A DNA stretch of 64,000 nt from JAPPLB01 sp965206655 (GTDB taxonomy: Bacteria > Acidobacteriota > Terriglobia > Bryobacterales > UBA6623), in assembly GCA_965206655.1 (NCBI GenBank), contig CBDBKC010000027.1, positions 114,379 to 178,378 of the forward strand. Reading direction: 5' to 3'. The translations under genes were made by a program, and so were the position numbers. The notes beneath the pieces were generated by a model. It was not told where the DNA came from and did no database searches. It worked only from the letters and a program-made list of their open reading frames with translations. Below are positions 7,984-16,264 of this stretch, piece after piece (positions within the stretch are counted from its first letter, which is position 1; the number at the start of each line of letters is the position of its first letter).

Positions 7984-8150
7984 GATGTATCTCCAGTGGT
8001 AGATGGTGGCGGGGTGGTCTTAAGCGACAGCCCGCGCGGGTTAAGTGCAGTATACAACCTATCGGCGCGGATTTCCCGCCGGATCGCCGATCGAAGTAGA
8101 ATCAGGCGACGCGTCAACATGCCGCCGCCTGAATTCTCACTGTTCTGACG

Positions 8151-9662
8151 ATGTCAATCCGCCCCCGAACCCTCGCCGCGCTTCTACTCGCAGTGCTGAT
8201 CCCCACTCTCGCCCCGGCTCAGGCTGACGAATTCGATCCCATTTGCCGGACCATCCGGAAAGCGATTGCCGACGGCGTATTCCCGTCGCTATCTCTCGCC
8301 GTCGCCCGGGACGGAGAGATCGTTTGGGAGCAAGCCTTCGGGTTCGCCGATGTCGAGAACAAGACCCCCACCACCCCTCGGACGAAGTACTCACTTGCCT
8401 CGATCTCGAAGCCGATCACGGCGACGGCTTTGATGACGCTCGTTGAGGCCGGGAAGATCCGGCTTGATCGGCCCATCGAAGACTATCTCGGGGGCGCGAA
8501 GCTCAAAGGGTATGCGGGAAGTACATCGGAGGCCACCGTCCGCCGCGTTGCCGCTCATATGTCGGGACTGCCCTTGCACTACCACTTCTTCCTCGACGGC
8601 GAACCCTACCAGCGGCCGTCGCCGGCCGAGACCATCCGCCGCTACGGCATCTTGGTCACTCGGCCCGGCAAAAGGTTTCAGTACGCCAACCTGGGCTACG
8701 GGCTTCTCGAGTATGCCATCGAGCAAGCGTCAGGGAGTAGCTATGCCGACTTCGTTCAGAACGACGTCTTCGAACCCCTGGGTATGAGCCACTCGGACAT
8801 CCTGACCGAACCCGACCCCGGACCGCATCGTGCCGTTCGCTACTGGGATGACCACAGCCGCCTGCCCTTCTACGATTTCGACCATCGCGGCGGCTCGGCG
8901 GTTTTTGCATCCGCGCATGACCTTGTCCGATTCGGCATGTCGCACCTCGGAACGCTTCAGCCGGACCAGAAGCCGGTCCTTCCGAAGCGCCGCATCGATC
9001 AGATGCAGGAGCCGATCGCCACGGAGGGCGCGCCCTATCAATATGGAATCGGCTGGATGATCTATCCCAAGCAAGGCGCATATCGGCTGATTCATCACGG
9101 CGGCGTCATGGGCGGTGTCCGGACCAACCTCTCGTTGATTCCCAGTGAAAGAATAGCCGTGGTTGTGATGGCGAATCGCTCCTCTCAGGTGGTTGACCAG
9201 ATAACGGGCGACATTCTCACCGTACTTCTGCCGGACTACCGCCGCCGGGAAAGAGAAGAGCGCGCGCCGGTGGCGAACGAGCGAGGCGATGGCGCGTCCG
9301 CGAAGCGCATCATCACGAAGTCCCTACCGGCTCAATGGACGGGCGACTGGAGCGGCGCCGTGCATACCTACGAGCGGGAACTGCCGATCCGTTTGACGAT
9401 CAAGCCGTCAGGAGAGGCCGAGGTGCAATTGGCAGGGCAAAGAAGTGTCGGCGTCGCGGCGATGAAGCTCGAAGACGGTTACCTCACCGGCCGTTTCAAG
9501 GCCGATATCGGTACGCCCGATGCGAACAAACGGGACTACGATTTGCGGTTTGCACTGAAGAGGAGACGAGGCAGCTTGAGCGGCGCGATCACGGCGCTCA
9601 GCGTGCCGGGGTCCAAGCTTTCTAACGCTCTTACGTCTTGGATGGAAGTGCGGCGCGAGTGA
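8151..9662 (+). CDS. Secreted class C beta-lactamase-fold serine hydrolase
   Basis: 503 residues with a Sec signal (RTLAALLLAVLIPTLAPAQA). The catalytic SxxK motif is SISK at about residues 84-87, the second motif is YAN at about 178, and the third-motif region is HHGGVMGG near 314, as in the AmpC/EstB/DD-peptidase group. The roughly 150 C-terminal residues form an added beta-rich domain (WTGDWSGAVHTYERELPIRLTIKPSGEAEV), typical of environmental serine hydrolases of this group. It is likely periplasmic or secreted; peptidase, esterase or D-amino-acid amidase activity cannot be separated by sequence. The following TPR gene overlaps its 3' end. Confidence 0.88.
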   Translation: MSIRPRTLAALLLAVLIPTLAPAQADEFDPICRTIRKAIADGVFPSLSLAVARDGEIVWEQAFGFADVENKTPTTPRTKYSLASISKPITATALMTLVEAGKIRLDRPIEDYLGGAKLKGYAGSTSEATVRRVAAHMSGLPLHYHFFLDGEPYQRPSPAETIRRYGILVTRPGKRFQYANLGYGLLEYAIEQASGSSYADFVQNDVFEPLGMSHSDILTEPDPGPHRAVRYWDDHSRLPFYDFDHRGGSAVFASAHDLVRFGMSHLGTLQPDQKPVLPKRRIDQMQEPIATEGAPYQYGIGWMIYPKQGAYRLIHHGGVMGGVRTNLSLIPSERIAVVVMANRSSQVVDQITGDILTVLLPDYRRREREERAPVANERGDGASAKRIITKSLPAQWTGDWSGAVHTYERELPIRLTIKPSGEAEVQLAGQRSVGVAAMKLEDGYLTGRFKADIGTPDANKRDYDLRFALKRRRGSLSGAITALSVPGSKLSNALTSWMEVRRE

Positions 9663-10588
9663 CCAACGTGACCGAGGCAACCAAAGAACTCCTGAAGCAG
9701 GTCGAGCAGGCGATGCGAGAGAACCGTCTTACCGACGCCAAACGCGACATCGTGGAAGCCATCGGCCTGCTCCGCCAGGACGGCGCCCGGGCCGACCTCG
9801 CGAAGGTCGTCAGAGGTCTCGGTGAGATCGAAAGAAAGCTGGGAAACGGCGAGGCTGCTCGCCGGCACTACGAAGAAGCCGTCGGACTCTTGCGCGAGTT
9901 GGATGATCCTCTCCGGCTCGCCCACCCGGAGCCTCCGCCGGGCCACCTGGCGAATGCCATTCGCAGCATGGCGGTTCTCAAGGACGACACCGGCAACCTC
10001 GAGCAGGCGATGCTGCTTTGGTCAGAAGCGAGAGACCTCTACGCAAAGCTGAACTGCCCGCCTGCTGTCGCGGAGACCTCGGCCCGGCTTGCGCTGCTGG
10101 CACACCGCAAGGGCGACATCGAACAGGCTCGCCAACGGCTCAGCGAGGCGAAGGCCGCGGCGGAAGCAGTCGACGACCCGACACGCTTCGATACACGCGC
10201 GAAGCCGAAGCCCGTATCGAAAGTCAGTAGAGTACTCGATGTGACGATCGACGGAGTTCGCCACTACTGCCTCGGCTTGCCGCACACGACCGAAGACGTG
10301 AAGTGGGAGAACAATCTCGTGTTCTCGATCGGCAAGAAGATGTTCGCCGTGGTGGCTCTGGAACCGGGTGGGACGTGGCTTTCCTTCAAGTGCACTCCCG
10401 AGGAACTCGCTGAGCTGTCGGAACGTCCCGGCTGCCGTCCCGCCCCTTACCTCGCGCGGGCAAGCTGGATCGCCCTCGACCATCCCGACGCGCTTGATGC
10501 CCAAGATGTCGAGCGGCTTCTGAGCCAGTCCTACGAGCTTGTCTTCTCCAAGTTGACAAAGAAATTGCAACGAGAGCTGAGCAGCTAA
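9638..10588 (+). CDS. TPR protein fused to an MmcQ/YjbR-like domain
   Basis: 316 residues from the ATG at 9638, which lies inside the previous gene. A GTG at 9659 that shares bases with the upstream stop (GTGA) is an equally good, translationally coupled start. Residues 8-175 form tetratricopeptide-like helices (LLKQVEQAMRENRLTDAKRD, LGNGEAARRHYEEAVGLLREL, GNLEQAMLLWSEARDLY, GDIEQARQRLSEAKAAAEAV). Residues 205-312 match the MmcQ/YjbR (DUF419) fold: HYCLGLPHTTEDVKWENNLV, MFAVVALE, LSFKCTPEE, YLARASWIALD, SYELVFSKL. YjbR proteins are usually free-standing and about 115 residues, so a TPR fusion is unusual. Its stop overlaps the convergent acetamidase stop by 4 bp. Function unknown. Confidence 0.82.
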   Translation: MDGSAARVTNVTEATKELLKQVEQAMRENRLTDAKRDIVEAIGLLRQDGARADLAKVVRGLGEIERKLGNGEAARRHYEEAVGLLRELDDPLRLAHPEPPPGHLANAIRSMAVLKDDTGNLEQAMLLWSEARDLYAKLNCPPAVAETSARLALLAHRKGDIEQARQRLSEAKAAAEAVDDPTRFDTRAKPKPVSKVSRVLDVTIDGVRHYCLGLPHTTEDVKWENNLVFSIGKKMFAVVALEPGGTWLSFKCTPEELAELSERPGCRPAPYLARASWIALDHPDALDAQDVERLLSQSYELVFSKLTKKLQRELSS

Positions 10589-11502
10589 TCGAGATAACGC
10601 CTCGGGCATTTGGCAACCATCGTGTATTTCGGATCGACCATGTTGCCGAGCCGCATCTGTCCGACCTGTCCGAGGAGGTGATACGCCTTCATACGATCGA
10701 ATCCATAGTCACTGACCATCCAGTCGATCAACTCGACCCAGGCAATCCTGGCGGCCGCTTCCAGGGGACGAGCGCTACCGGCAACCATCAGAAAGTCGTC
10801 GCTCACGATGCGCGGCCAGTTGACGGCGTACCCTTTTTTCAAGTCGAACGAGACGGTAACGCGTGCGGGAATTTCCAGTGCGACGCCTGTCAGTTCCCCG
10901 TCGCCTTGGCTGGCGTGAGCGTCCCCCGTGAAGAAATGCGCACCCTCCACCTGGACGGGGAACCATACTTCGTTCCCCGGCCGCGTCTCGACGCAATCCA
11001 TATTGCCGCCGTAGTAGTCGGGCGTGAGAGCGTTGACCGCTTCGATCTCCGGCGCGACGCCCATCGTTCCCAGAAAAGGCTCGTAGGGAATCACCCGCCG
11101 CTCGTCGAAGTGAACGCCTTGCTCGTCCAGCGGCAGGAACAACCACTGCTCTTCCAGCGGCTGTTGCAGATTCGGATCGAGCTTCGTCGACGTCAAACCG
11201 CCGAAGTAGGGGATCGTGCCTGTGATGGCATGGTCGCGCGTCGGCTCGATTTCATGGATCTTGACGACCAGAGTATCCCCCGGCTCGGCGCCTGTGACAA
11301 CGATCGGTCCCGTCTGCGGATTCAGAAACGGGTAGGTGCAAACGTCGGCGAAGTGTTCGACCTCGGGAGTCATCTTGTTTTCGAATGCATCGACGGTGTG
11401 GATCACGACCGTCTCACCCGGCTCGACGGTCGCGATGGGTGGGTGAAACGGCGAGTAGGTATATCGGTACGGTCCGGTTTGATGAATCTCGCGGATGCTC
11501 AT
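10585..11502 (-). CDS. Acetamidase/formamidase family protein
   Basis: 305 residues, typical for the FmdA/AmdA family. Visible blocks are TVEPGETVVIHTVDAFENK, TGPIVVTGAEPGDTLVVKI, the HAITGTIPYFGG turn, YYGGNMDCVE and the zinc/active-site region FFTGDAHASQGDGELTGVALE. These enzymes hydrolyse short amides to ammonia and acid in the cytoplasm; the substrate is not predictable. An AGAGGAG site precedes the ATG. It lies 27 bp after a membrane-protein gene on the same strand, so the two may be co-transcribed. Confidence 0.9.
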   Translation of the reverse strand: MSIREIHQTGPYRYTYSPFHPPIATVEPGETVVIHTVDAFENKMTPEVEHFADVCTYPFLNPQTGPIVVTGAEPGDTLVVKIHEIEPTRDHAITGTIPYFGGLTSTKLDPNLQQPLEEQWLFLPLDEQGVHFDERRVIPYEPFLGTMGVAPEIEAVNALTPDYYGGNMDCVETRPGNEVWFPVQVEGAHFFTGDAHASQGDGELTGVALEIPARVTVSFDLKKGYAVNWPRIVSDDFLMVAGSARPLEAAARIAWVELIDWMVSDYGFDRMKAYHLLGQVGQMRLGNMVDPKYTMVAKCPRRYLD

Positions 11503-11529
11503 TCTGGCGCTCCTCTTGTGTAGTAGTCC

Positions 11530-11991
11530 CTATTCCTCGTAAATCTCTTGCGGCTGCTCAGTCCGTGCCAGTAGCAGGAAAGCGGTAAGAATCAGCGCAA
11601 GGAGCTTGAGCACGTCGACCGCGATATAGATATCGTGCAGACTCGATGATTGCGGCATTCCGCCATCGATGACGACCTGCGCACGCTCGTCGAGTACCGG
11701 CAGCAACCACACCGTTTCGAGCAGTACCCCGAGCACCGCTAGTCCCGAGGCGACCCAAATCCACAGTCCCCGCGCTGCGCCGCCGATCAGCAGGCCCGCC
11801 GTTAGAACGGCGCAACCGAGTTCCGCCCGGTTCAATGCCGCGAACGTCGCTCGCCCGACATCCATCGCGACCGCCAGTGAAAGGCTCGGGGCCTCGAACT
11901 TGGCGGGTGTCGCCAGGAACGAAACTCCAAACAGAATCCCGGCCCATAGGAGCACGACCACGATCAGCGAGCTTCGCTTCCAATCGGTCAT
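11530..11991 (-). CDS. Four-helix membrane protein, DUF4149-like
   Basis: 153 residues with four hydrophobic segments, at about residues 8-27, 57-75, 78-97 and 122-144. Conserved-looking features are GVSFLATPAKFEAPSLSLAVAMDVGRATFAALNRAE before helix two and SLHDIYIAVDVLKLLAL in the last helix. This pattern resembles DUF4149 and related small membrane proteins of unknown role. The ATG is preceded by GAGGAAG. It is the first gene of a probable two-gene unit with the acetamidase. Confidence 0.65.
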   Translation of the reverse strand: MTDWKRSSLIVVVLLWAGILFGVSFLATPAKFEAPSLSLAVAMDVGRATFAALNRAELGCAVLTAGLLIGGAARGLWIWVASGLAVLGVLLETVWLLPVLDERAQVVIDGGMPQSSSLHDIYIAVDVLKLLALILTAFLLLARTEQPQEIYEE

Positions 11992-12079
11992 TCATCTTCC
12001 TCGTGGGTTCATTGTAGGAGGGGCGGTCGCTCGTCTCGTCTCGGAGTTCTATCCCAAACACGTGGACCCGCGCGGCGAC

Positions 12080-12108
12080 TTGACAAGTCCGAGTCCCGTG
12101 CATAATAG
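12080..12108 (+). promoter_or_regulatory. Candidate sigma-70-type promoter for the DUF899 gene
   Basis: A perfect TTGACA at 12080-12085 is followed by CATAAT (15-bp spacing) overlapping TAATAG (17-bp spacing). The ATG is 51 bp downstream and carries a good AAGGAG site at 12148-12153. Confidence 0.6.
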
Positions 12109-12158
12109 TTAACGAATAGGTAAACTAACCATCGATTCTGATCAGCCAAGGAGCAACC

Positions 12159-12920
12159 ATGACACCCCACACAATCCTCCCCCACGACCAGTGGATCGAA
12201 GCCCGCAAACAACTCCTGGCCAAAGAAAAGGAGTTCAGCCGCCTGCGCGACGAACTCAGCCGACGGCGACGCGAGCTGCCCTGGGAGAAAGTCGAGAAGA
12301 ACTACACCTTCGACGGCCCCGCCGGCAAGGAATCGCTTTCCGATCTCTTCGACGGCCGCAGCCAGTTGCTTATCTACCACTTCATGTTCGATCCCGAGTG
12401 GGGAGAAGGCTGCAAATCCTGCTCCTTGTTGGCGGATCACTACGACCGCTCGATCATCCATCTCGCCCACCGGGACGTCACGATGGTCACCGTCTCGCGT
12501 GCGCCGCTGCACAAGCTTGAAGCCTTCAAGCAGCGCATGGGCTGGAGCTTCAAGTGGGCCTCGTCGTTCGAAAGCGACTTCAACCGCGACTACAATGTGA
12601 CCTTCACGCCCGAAGAGCAAGAGCGCAAGGAGATGTACTACAACTACCGCCTCGGGCAGTTTCCCTCATCCGAAGGGCCCGGCATCAGCGCGTTTTATAA
12701 GGACGAAAACGGGGAGATCTTCCACACCTACTCCGCCTACGCGCGCGGGCTCGACATTTTGATTGGAGCCTACAACTTGCTTGATCTCGTCCCCAAGGGG
12801 CGCGATGAAGACGATTTGAACTATGGCATGGAGTGGGTCCGCCACAATGACAAATATGAGGATCTGTCGTTTGTCGACCCGTATGTGCAATTACTCCCGG
12901 TAAAAGGAAGTGCGGGTTAG
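12159..12920 (+). CDS. DUF899 family thioredoxin-fold protein
   Basis: 253 residues. It begins HTILPHDQWIEARKQLLAKEKEFSRLRDELSRRRRELPW, the hallmark opening of DUF899. It continues with LLIYHFMFDPEWGEGCKSCSLLADHYD, where the CKSC pair sits at the thioredoxin-like active-site position, then MVTVSRAPLHKLEAFKQRMGWSFKWASS and the C-terminal HTYSAYARGLDILIGAYNLLDLVPKGRDE. DUF899 proteins are thought to be cytoplasmic thioredoxin-like reductants; no substrate is established. It is a single-gene unit with a readable promoter and ribosome site. Confidence 0.9.
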   Translation: MTPHTILPHDQWIEARKQLLAKEKEFSRLRDELSRRRRELPWEKVEKNYTFDGPAGKESLSDLFDGRSQLLIYHFMFDPEWGEGCKSCSLLADHYDRSIIHLAHRDVTMVTVSRAPLHKLEAFKQRMGWSFKWASSFESDFNRDYNVTFTPEEQERKEMYYNYRLGQFPSSEGPGISAFYKDENGEIFHTYSAYARGLDILIGAYNLLDLVPKGRDEDDLNYGMEWVRHNDKYEDLSFVDPYVQLLPVKGSAG

Positions 12921-12986
12921 TCTCAATACTCTTCACCTAAGAAGTGCGGCTTTCCTGGCGGAAGTGTCGGGCACACATTTTGTGAC

Positions 12987-13056
12987 GTGGCATCGGCCTT
13001 TGGCCGATCTCGAGGTCGCGCTCAGCGCGACCCGGCACGGCGCTGCCGTGCGCCAC
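12987..13056. other. Cloverleaf-like structure of three hairpins in an outer stem
   Basis: An outer stem GTGGC/GCCAC encloses three consecutive hairpins, each with a perfect 7-bp stem and a 3-nt loop: 12992-13008 (ATCGGCC-TTT), 13015-13031 (GTCGCGC-TCA) and 13035-13051 (GCACGGC-GCT). It lies between the DUF899 stop and the 3' end of a convergent kinase gene. It is tRNA-sized but has no anticodon or T-loop, so it is not a tRNA. It could be a REP-like repeat, a bidirectional terminator or a small RNA. Confidence 0.6.
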
Positions 13057-13103
13057 ACGCGGTGTCCGCACCCAAAGTGAAAAGCGTTGGGACTAACCCA
13101 GGC

Positions 13104-15920
13104 TTAGTCCTGTCGGCGGTCCTTGAATTCGGCGAACCAATTCTGCACCACGTGAATCGATAAGGTCGGCCCCTCTCCCTCGACCCACTCTTTCACCACG
13201 AACCGCCGGCCGTCGTTCGCCACGTCGTATTGAGGCGCCACCCCTGTGTGCTCTAGGCCGGGAAGGGCAAACAAGACCTGAGGCGACTCCGCTGAAAAGC
13301 TAGGTGAGGTGGTCACGCCAACCGCCATCAGCGTGTCCCGATCGACGTAGAAGATCTCTTTCCCATCCCGGCCCCAGCGCGGCTGAGTGCCGCCGCCGGC
13401 CGAGATTTGCCGCTTCCCGACGCCGTCGGGGAAGCTTCGTACGTAGATTTCATAACGCCCCGACTCATTGGACGTATACACGACAAACCGGCCGTCCGGC
13501 GAAAATTGCGGCGCGGCGTCCTCAAACTCGGTTTGGAGAAACATGACGGCTTCGCCCAGACTCCCGTCCTGCTGCCGTTCGCGATACACCAAGTCCCGCC
13601 GGTTTCCTAGCCCCGCCTGGTTGTAGAGCAGATACCGGCCGTCCAGCGACCACTCGGGCGTGCTTTCGTGTAGTGGAGTGCCAATCAACACTTCGGCCTC
13701 GCTGTTGCCGTCGGCGGGCTTGGTGAACAGGTCCTGGCTCCCGCGCCGCATCGAAGTGAAGGTGAGTTCCTTGCCCGAAGGGGCCCAGGTGGCAACAAAG
13801 TCAGCGCCGGGAGCGAATGTGAAGCGGGTCTTGAGCGGACGATCCGTCTCGTGGATCCAGATATCTATGTTGTCGCCTTCGCGTCCGCCGACGGCAACGC
13901 GCCGCTCGTCGGGTGATAGATCGGGATATTGGATTCGACCCTGCGGTTGCCCGATCTCCCCGAGCTTCCTCCCCTCTCGATCCATCCAAACGAGTTGTTC
14001 GTCGCCACCCTCAGAGGTGGTGCCGGTGTACACCAAGGTACCGTCGTCGGCGACGCTCGGGGTGCGTGCGTTTCGCGCGATCGGGAATGCCTCCCCAGTG
14101 GCTTGCACTGTCTTGATGGAAAAAGGTAGCGCCCACAGCCCACGTTCTCTTCGACTGGCCTCGTAAACAATATGTCCCGTCGAGGAGTACCGCGGAAAGG
14201 CGCCGGCGCCAAAGGAGAAACGCTCTCCGGTTTTGAGGTTTTTGAGAACGATCTCCGAGTTACCTGACGCAGTGGCCTTAAAAAACACGACAGCAGGCGT
14301 CGCCGCTTCGCGGGGGAGGAACTGAGGGTAGAGCGCGCCCAGTCCTTCCTCAGACTGGTCCGGCTCGAAGAGCAGCTTGGGGTCACCTCCCTGAGACGGC
14401 ACTTCAAAGAGCTTAAGCGGGAGACTCCCCGACGCGAACACGATCGAGTCACCACTCGGGCTCCAGTCACCCCCCGCTAAATAGGGGCCGGGCAGCTTGC
14501 AAACTGTAATCGCCGCCGCACCTTCCCGAGAAATCTTCTTTAGCTCACTCTCCGTGCCGAACCCGACGAATTCGCTGTCGGGCGACCAGAAAACCGACCG
14601 TGCGTTGTCGGTCCCTTCGATCTCACGTGCCTGCTCGTTGTCCAAGTCCCGGATCCACACTGTCCGCCCGTGGCCTGCCACGAAGGCGACATGTCTGCCA
14701 TTCGGGGACACGGCGAGGTGCGCAAAACCCCCCAGACTCACCTCCCGAGTCAGTTTCTCGGGTGGTGTGAACAAGAATTTGCGCACCGGCATTGCGTCCG
14801 TGGCCGAGGGTTTGTCGAGCGACTGCAACACCAATAGACCGATCGCCGCGATCGCAACAGCCGCGGCTGCCACGAAGCCGGTACGCAGCAGGCGCTGCCG
14901 CCGCTCGATCTTCTGAGCCGCCGATTCCGGCGAAATCCGGATGGCGACGGAGCGGTGGAGTTGACTGTCCTCCGCCCGGTAGACGACAGTATCGCCCTGC
15001 TCCTCCAGGCTTTCGATGACACGGTACTTTACCAATGGATGATTCGCGAGTTTCCGGGTGACATCGACTGGCACGGCGGTTCCGACAATCGTCGCCGTTC
15101 CCGACTTCAGCTTCTGTGCGAGATCGGCCAAGTCAACAGCCAGGTCGTCGGCGTGTTGGTATCGTTCCCCGGGGGACTTAGCCAAGCATTTTCCGATGAT
15201 CCGCTCCAGATCCATCGGCAGACCGGCGCGCAGAGCCGTAACAGGTTCCGGCTCCTCGTTCGTGATGCCGTACAGAACCGCTTCTTGGCGCTCTCCCCCG
15301 AACGGTAGCCGCCCCGCGACCATCTCGTAGAGCACGACCCCGAGCGACCAGAGATCGGTGCGGCGGTCGGTTTTCTCTCCCACTGCTTGTTCCGGAGACA
15401 TGTACGAGGGCGTACCGAGGATCGTGGTCGTCGCGGTGAGCTTGGAGCGATCGGCGAGCTGCGCCAGACCGAAGTCCATGATCTTGACCTGCCCCTGGGG
15501 CGTAACCATCAGGTTGGCGCTTTTGATATCGCGATGGACGATGTCCTTCTCATGCGCCGCTTGAAGACCTTGGGCGGTCTGGACGGCGATGTCGAGCGCC
15601 TCGTCGAGCTTCACTGGCCGCTCGGCGATCTTATCTTTCACCGTGTGGCCTTCGAGGTAGGCCATGGCGAGGAACGTCTGCCCCTCCGCCTCGTCGATCT
15701 CGTACACCGCGCAGATGTTCTGGTGATCCAGGCGCGCCGCCGCCTTGGCTTCCCGAATGAAGCGAGCCTTGTGTTCGGGGTCTTCGATGGCGTGCGCGGC
15801 CAGGAACTTGAGCGCTACAGGACGTTCCAGCTTCGTGTCCTCGGCCTTATAGACGACACCCATCCCGCCCTCGCCGAGTTTCTCGGTGATGCGGTAGTGG
15901 GAGATGGTTTGGCCGATCAT
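13104..15920 (-). CDS. Transmembrane Ser/Thr protein kinase with PD40 beta-propeller
   Basis: 938 residues. An N-terminal Pkn-type kinase shows the glycine loop GEGGMG (16-21), lysine K38 in VALKF, HRD at 129-131 and DFG at 149-151, so it should be active. At about residues 293-335 a second, incomplete N-lobe-like copy occurs (YRVIESLEEQGDTVVYRAED, then SVAIRI); it lacks a glycine loop and catalytic lobe. A transmembrane helix follows at about 350-370, then an extracytoplasmic PD40/WD40-like propeller (repeats such as LAVSPNGRHVAFVAG, FWSPDSEFVGFG, LSPDERRVAVGG, FSPDGRFVVYTSNESGRYEI). It ends HVVQNWFAEFKDRRQD, a common C-terminus of these sensors. It probably transmits an envelope signal to cytoplasmic phosphorylation; the ligand is unknown. 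Its leader is nearly identical to that of the next kinase. Confidence 0.92.
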   Translation of the reverse strand: MIGQTISHYRITEKLGEGGMGVVYKAEDTKLERPVALKFLAAHAIEDPEHKARFIREAKAAARLDHQNICAVYEIDEAEGQTFLAMAYLEGHTVKDKIAERPVKLDEALDIAVQTAQGLQAAHEKDIVHRDIKSANLMVTPQGQVKIMDFGLAQLADRSKLTATTTILGTPSYMSPEQAVGEKTDRRTDLWSLGVVLYEMVAGRLPFGGERQEAVLYGITNEEPEPVTALRAGLPMDLERIIGKCLAKSPGERYQHADDLAVDLADLAQKLKSGTATIVGTAVPVDVTRKLANHPLVKYRVIESLEEQGDTVVYRAEDSQLHRSVAIRISPESAAQKIERRQRLLRTGFVAAAAVAIAAIGLLVLQSLDKPSATDAMPVRKFLFTPPEKLTREVSLGGFAHLAVSPNGRHVAFVAGHGRTVWIRDLDNEQAREIEGTDNARSVFWSPDSEFVGFGTESELKKISREGAAAITVCKLPGPYLAGGDWSPSGDSIVFASGSLPLKLFEVPSQGGDPKLLFEPDQSEEGLGALYPQFLPREAATPAVVFFKATASGNSEIVLKNLKTGERFSFGAGAFPRYSSTGHIVYEASRRERGLWALPFSIKTVQATGEAFPIARNARTPSVADDGTLVYTGTTSEGGDEQLVWMDREGRKLGEIGQPQGRIQYPDLSPDERRVAVGGREGDNIDIWIHETDRPLKTRFTFAPGADFVATWAPSGKELTFTSMRRGSQDLFTKPADGNSEAEVLIGTPLHESTPEWSLDGRYLLYNQAGLGNRRDLVYRERQQDGSLGEAVMFLQTEFEDAAPQFSPDGRFVVYTSNESGRYEIYVRSFPDGVGKRQISAGGGTQPRWGRDGKEIFYVDRDTLMAVGVTTSPSFSAESPQVLFALPGLEHTGVAPQYDVANDGRRFVVKEWVEGEGPTLSIHVVQNWFAEFKDRRQD

Positions 15921-15971
15921 GCTGAGACCGCTCCCTCACGGTCACGGCTCGGTTTTGGCTTGCCGGTGATG
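15921..15971 (-). promoter_or_regulatory. Conserved kinase leader with Shine-Dalgarno hairpin (copy 1)
   Basis: About 50 bp directly before the ATG differ at only two positions from the leader of the second kinase at 20539-20589. On the minus strand GACCG and CGGTC pair around an 8-nt loop (TGAGGGAG) that contains the probable ribosome site, 5 nt before the ATG region. The hairpin could modulate translation; this is inference. Confidence 0.45.
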
Positions 15972-16037
15972 GTGAAAAAATCGGGGACAGTCCGCGGCGC
16001 GCCGCTTGTCGGCTGACGCAAGGAAGCAAGGTTCGTG
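15972..16037. repeat. Palindromic element copy B (half copy)
   Basis: It matches copy C from GTGAAAAAATCGGGGACAG through the GCGGCGCGCCGCTTG arm and the CTGACGCAAGGAA centre up to TTCGTG, then diverges before the second arm. It sits in the 133 bp between the end of one kinase gene and the start of the next, against the conserved leader. Confidence 0.75.
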
Positions 16038-16053
16038 TTCGGGCGCGCCGTCA

Positions 16054-16239
16054 TCATTCATCTGACCAATTAAGAATCACATTGAGCTGGCGCGGTACGG
16101 AACCAGGATCGCGCTGAATCATCAAAAACCGCTTGCCGTCCGGCGAGGTATCGTAGCTGCCGAATTGGCGGTAATCGAAGAAGAAGTTCGTACGGTCAAA
16201 TAGGGTGCGAGGCGCGCCGAAGGACCCGTCCGGCCGAAT
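16054..16239 (-). pseudogene. Displaced C-terminal piece of the second PD40 kinase
   Basis: Read from the duplicated 8-bp target site, this frame gives RPDGSFGAPRTLFDRTNFFF, QFGSYDTSPDGKRFLMIQRD and LNVILNWSDE then stop, the usual end of PD40 kinases. It is the missing 3' end of the kinase at 18007-20538. Joining 20538-18074 to 16231-16054, with one copy of the target site, restores a single 880-residue frame across ...VAVAIRPDGSFG. As it stands it has no start and is separated by the 1.8-kb IS, so it is probably not translated. Confidence 0.85.
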
Positions 16240-16264
16240 GGGGTGCGCGACAAATATGTGACGC

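Noticed and set aside
7234..8148. 304-codon plus-strand frame opposite the SelA-like gene
   Set aside because: Antisense to an intact Tat-exported enzyme with clear motifs; composition typical of a GC-rich shadow.
12987..13056. tRNA gene
   Set aside because: Size fits, but all loops have three bases; there is no anticodon loop, no T-loop consensus and no 7-bp acceptor stem.
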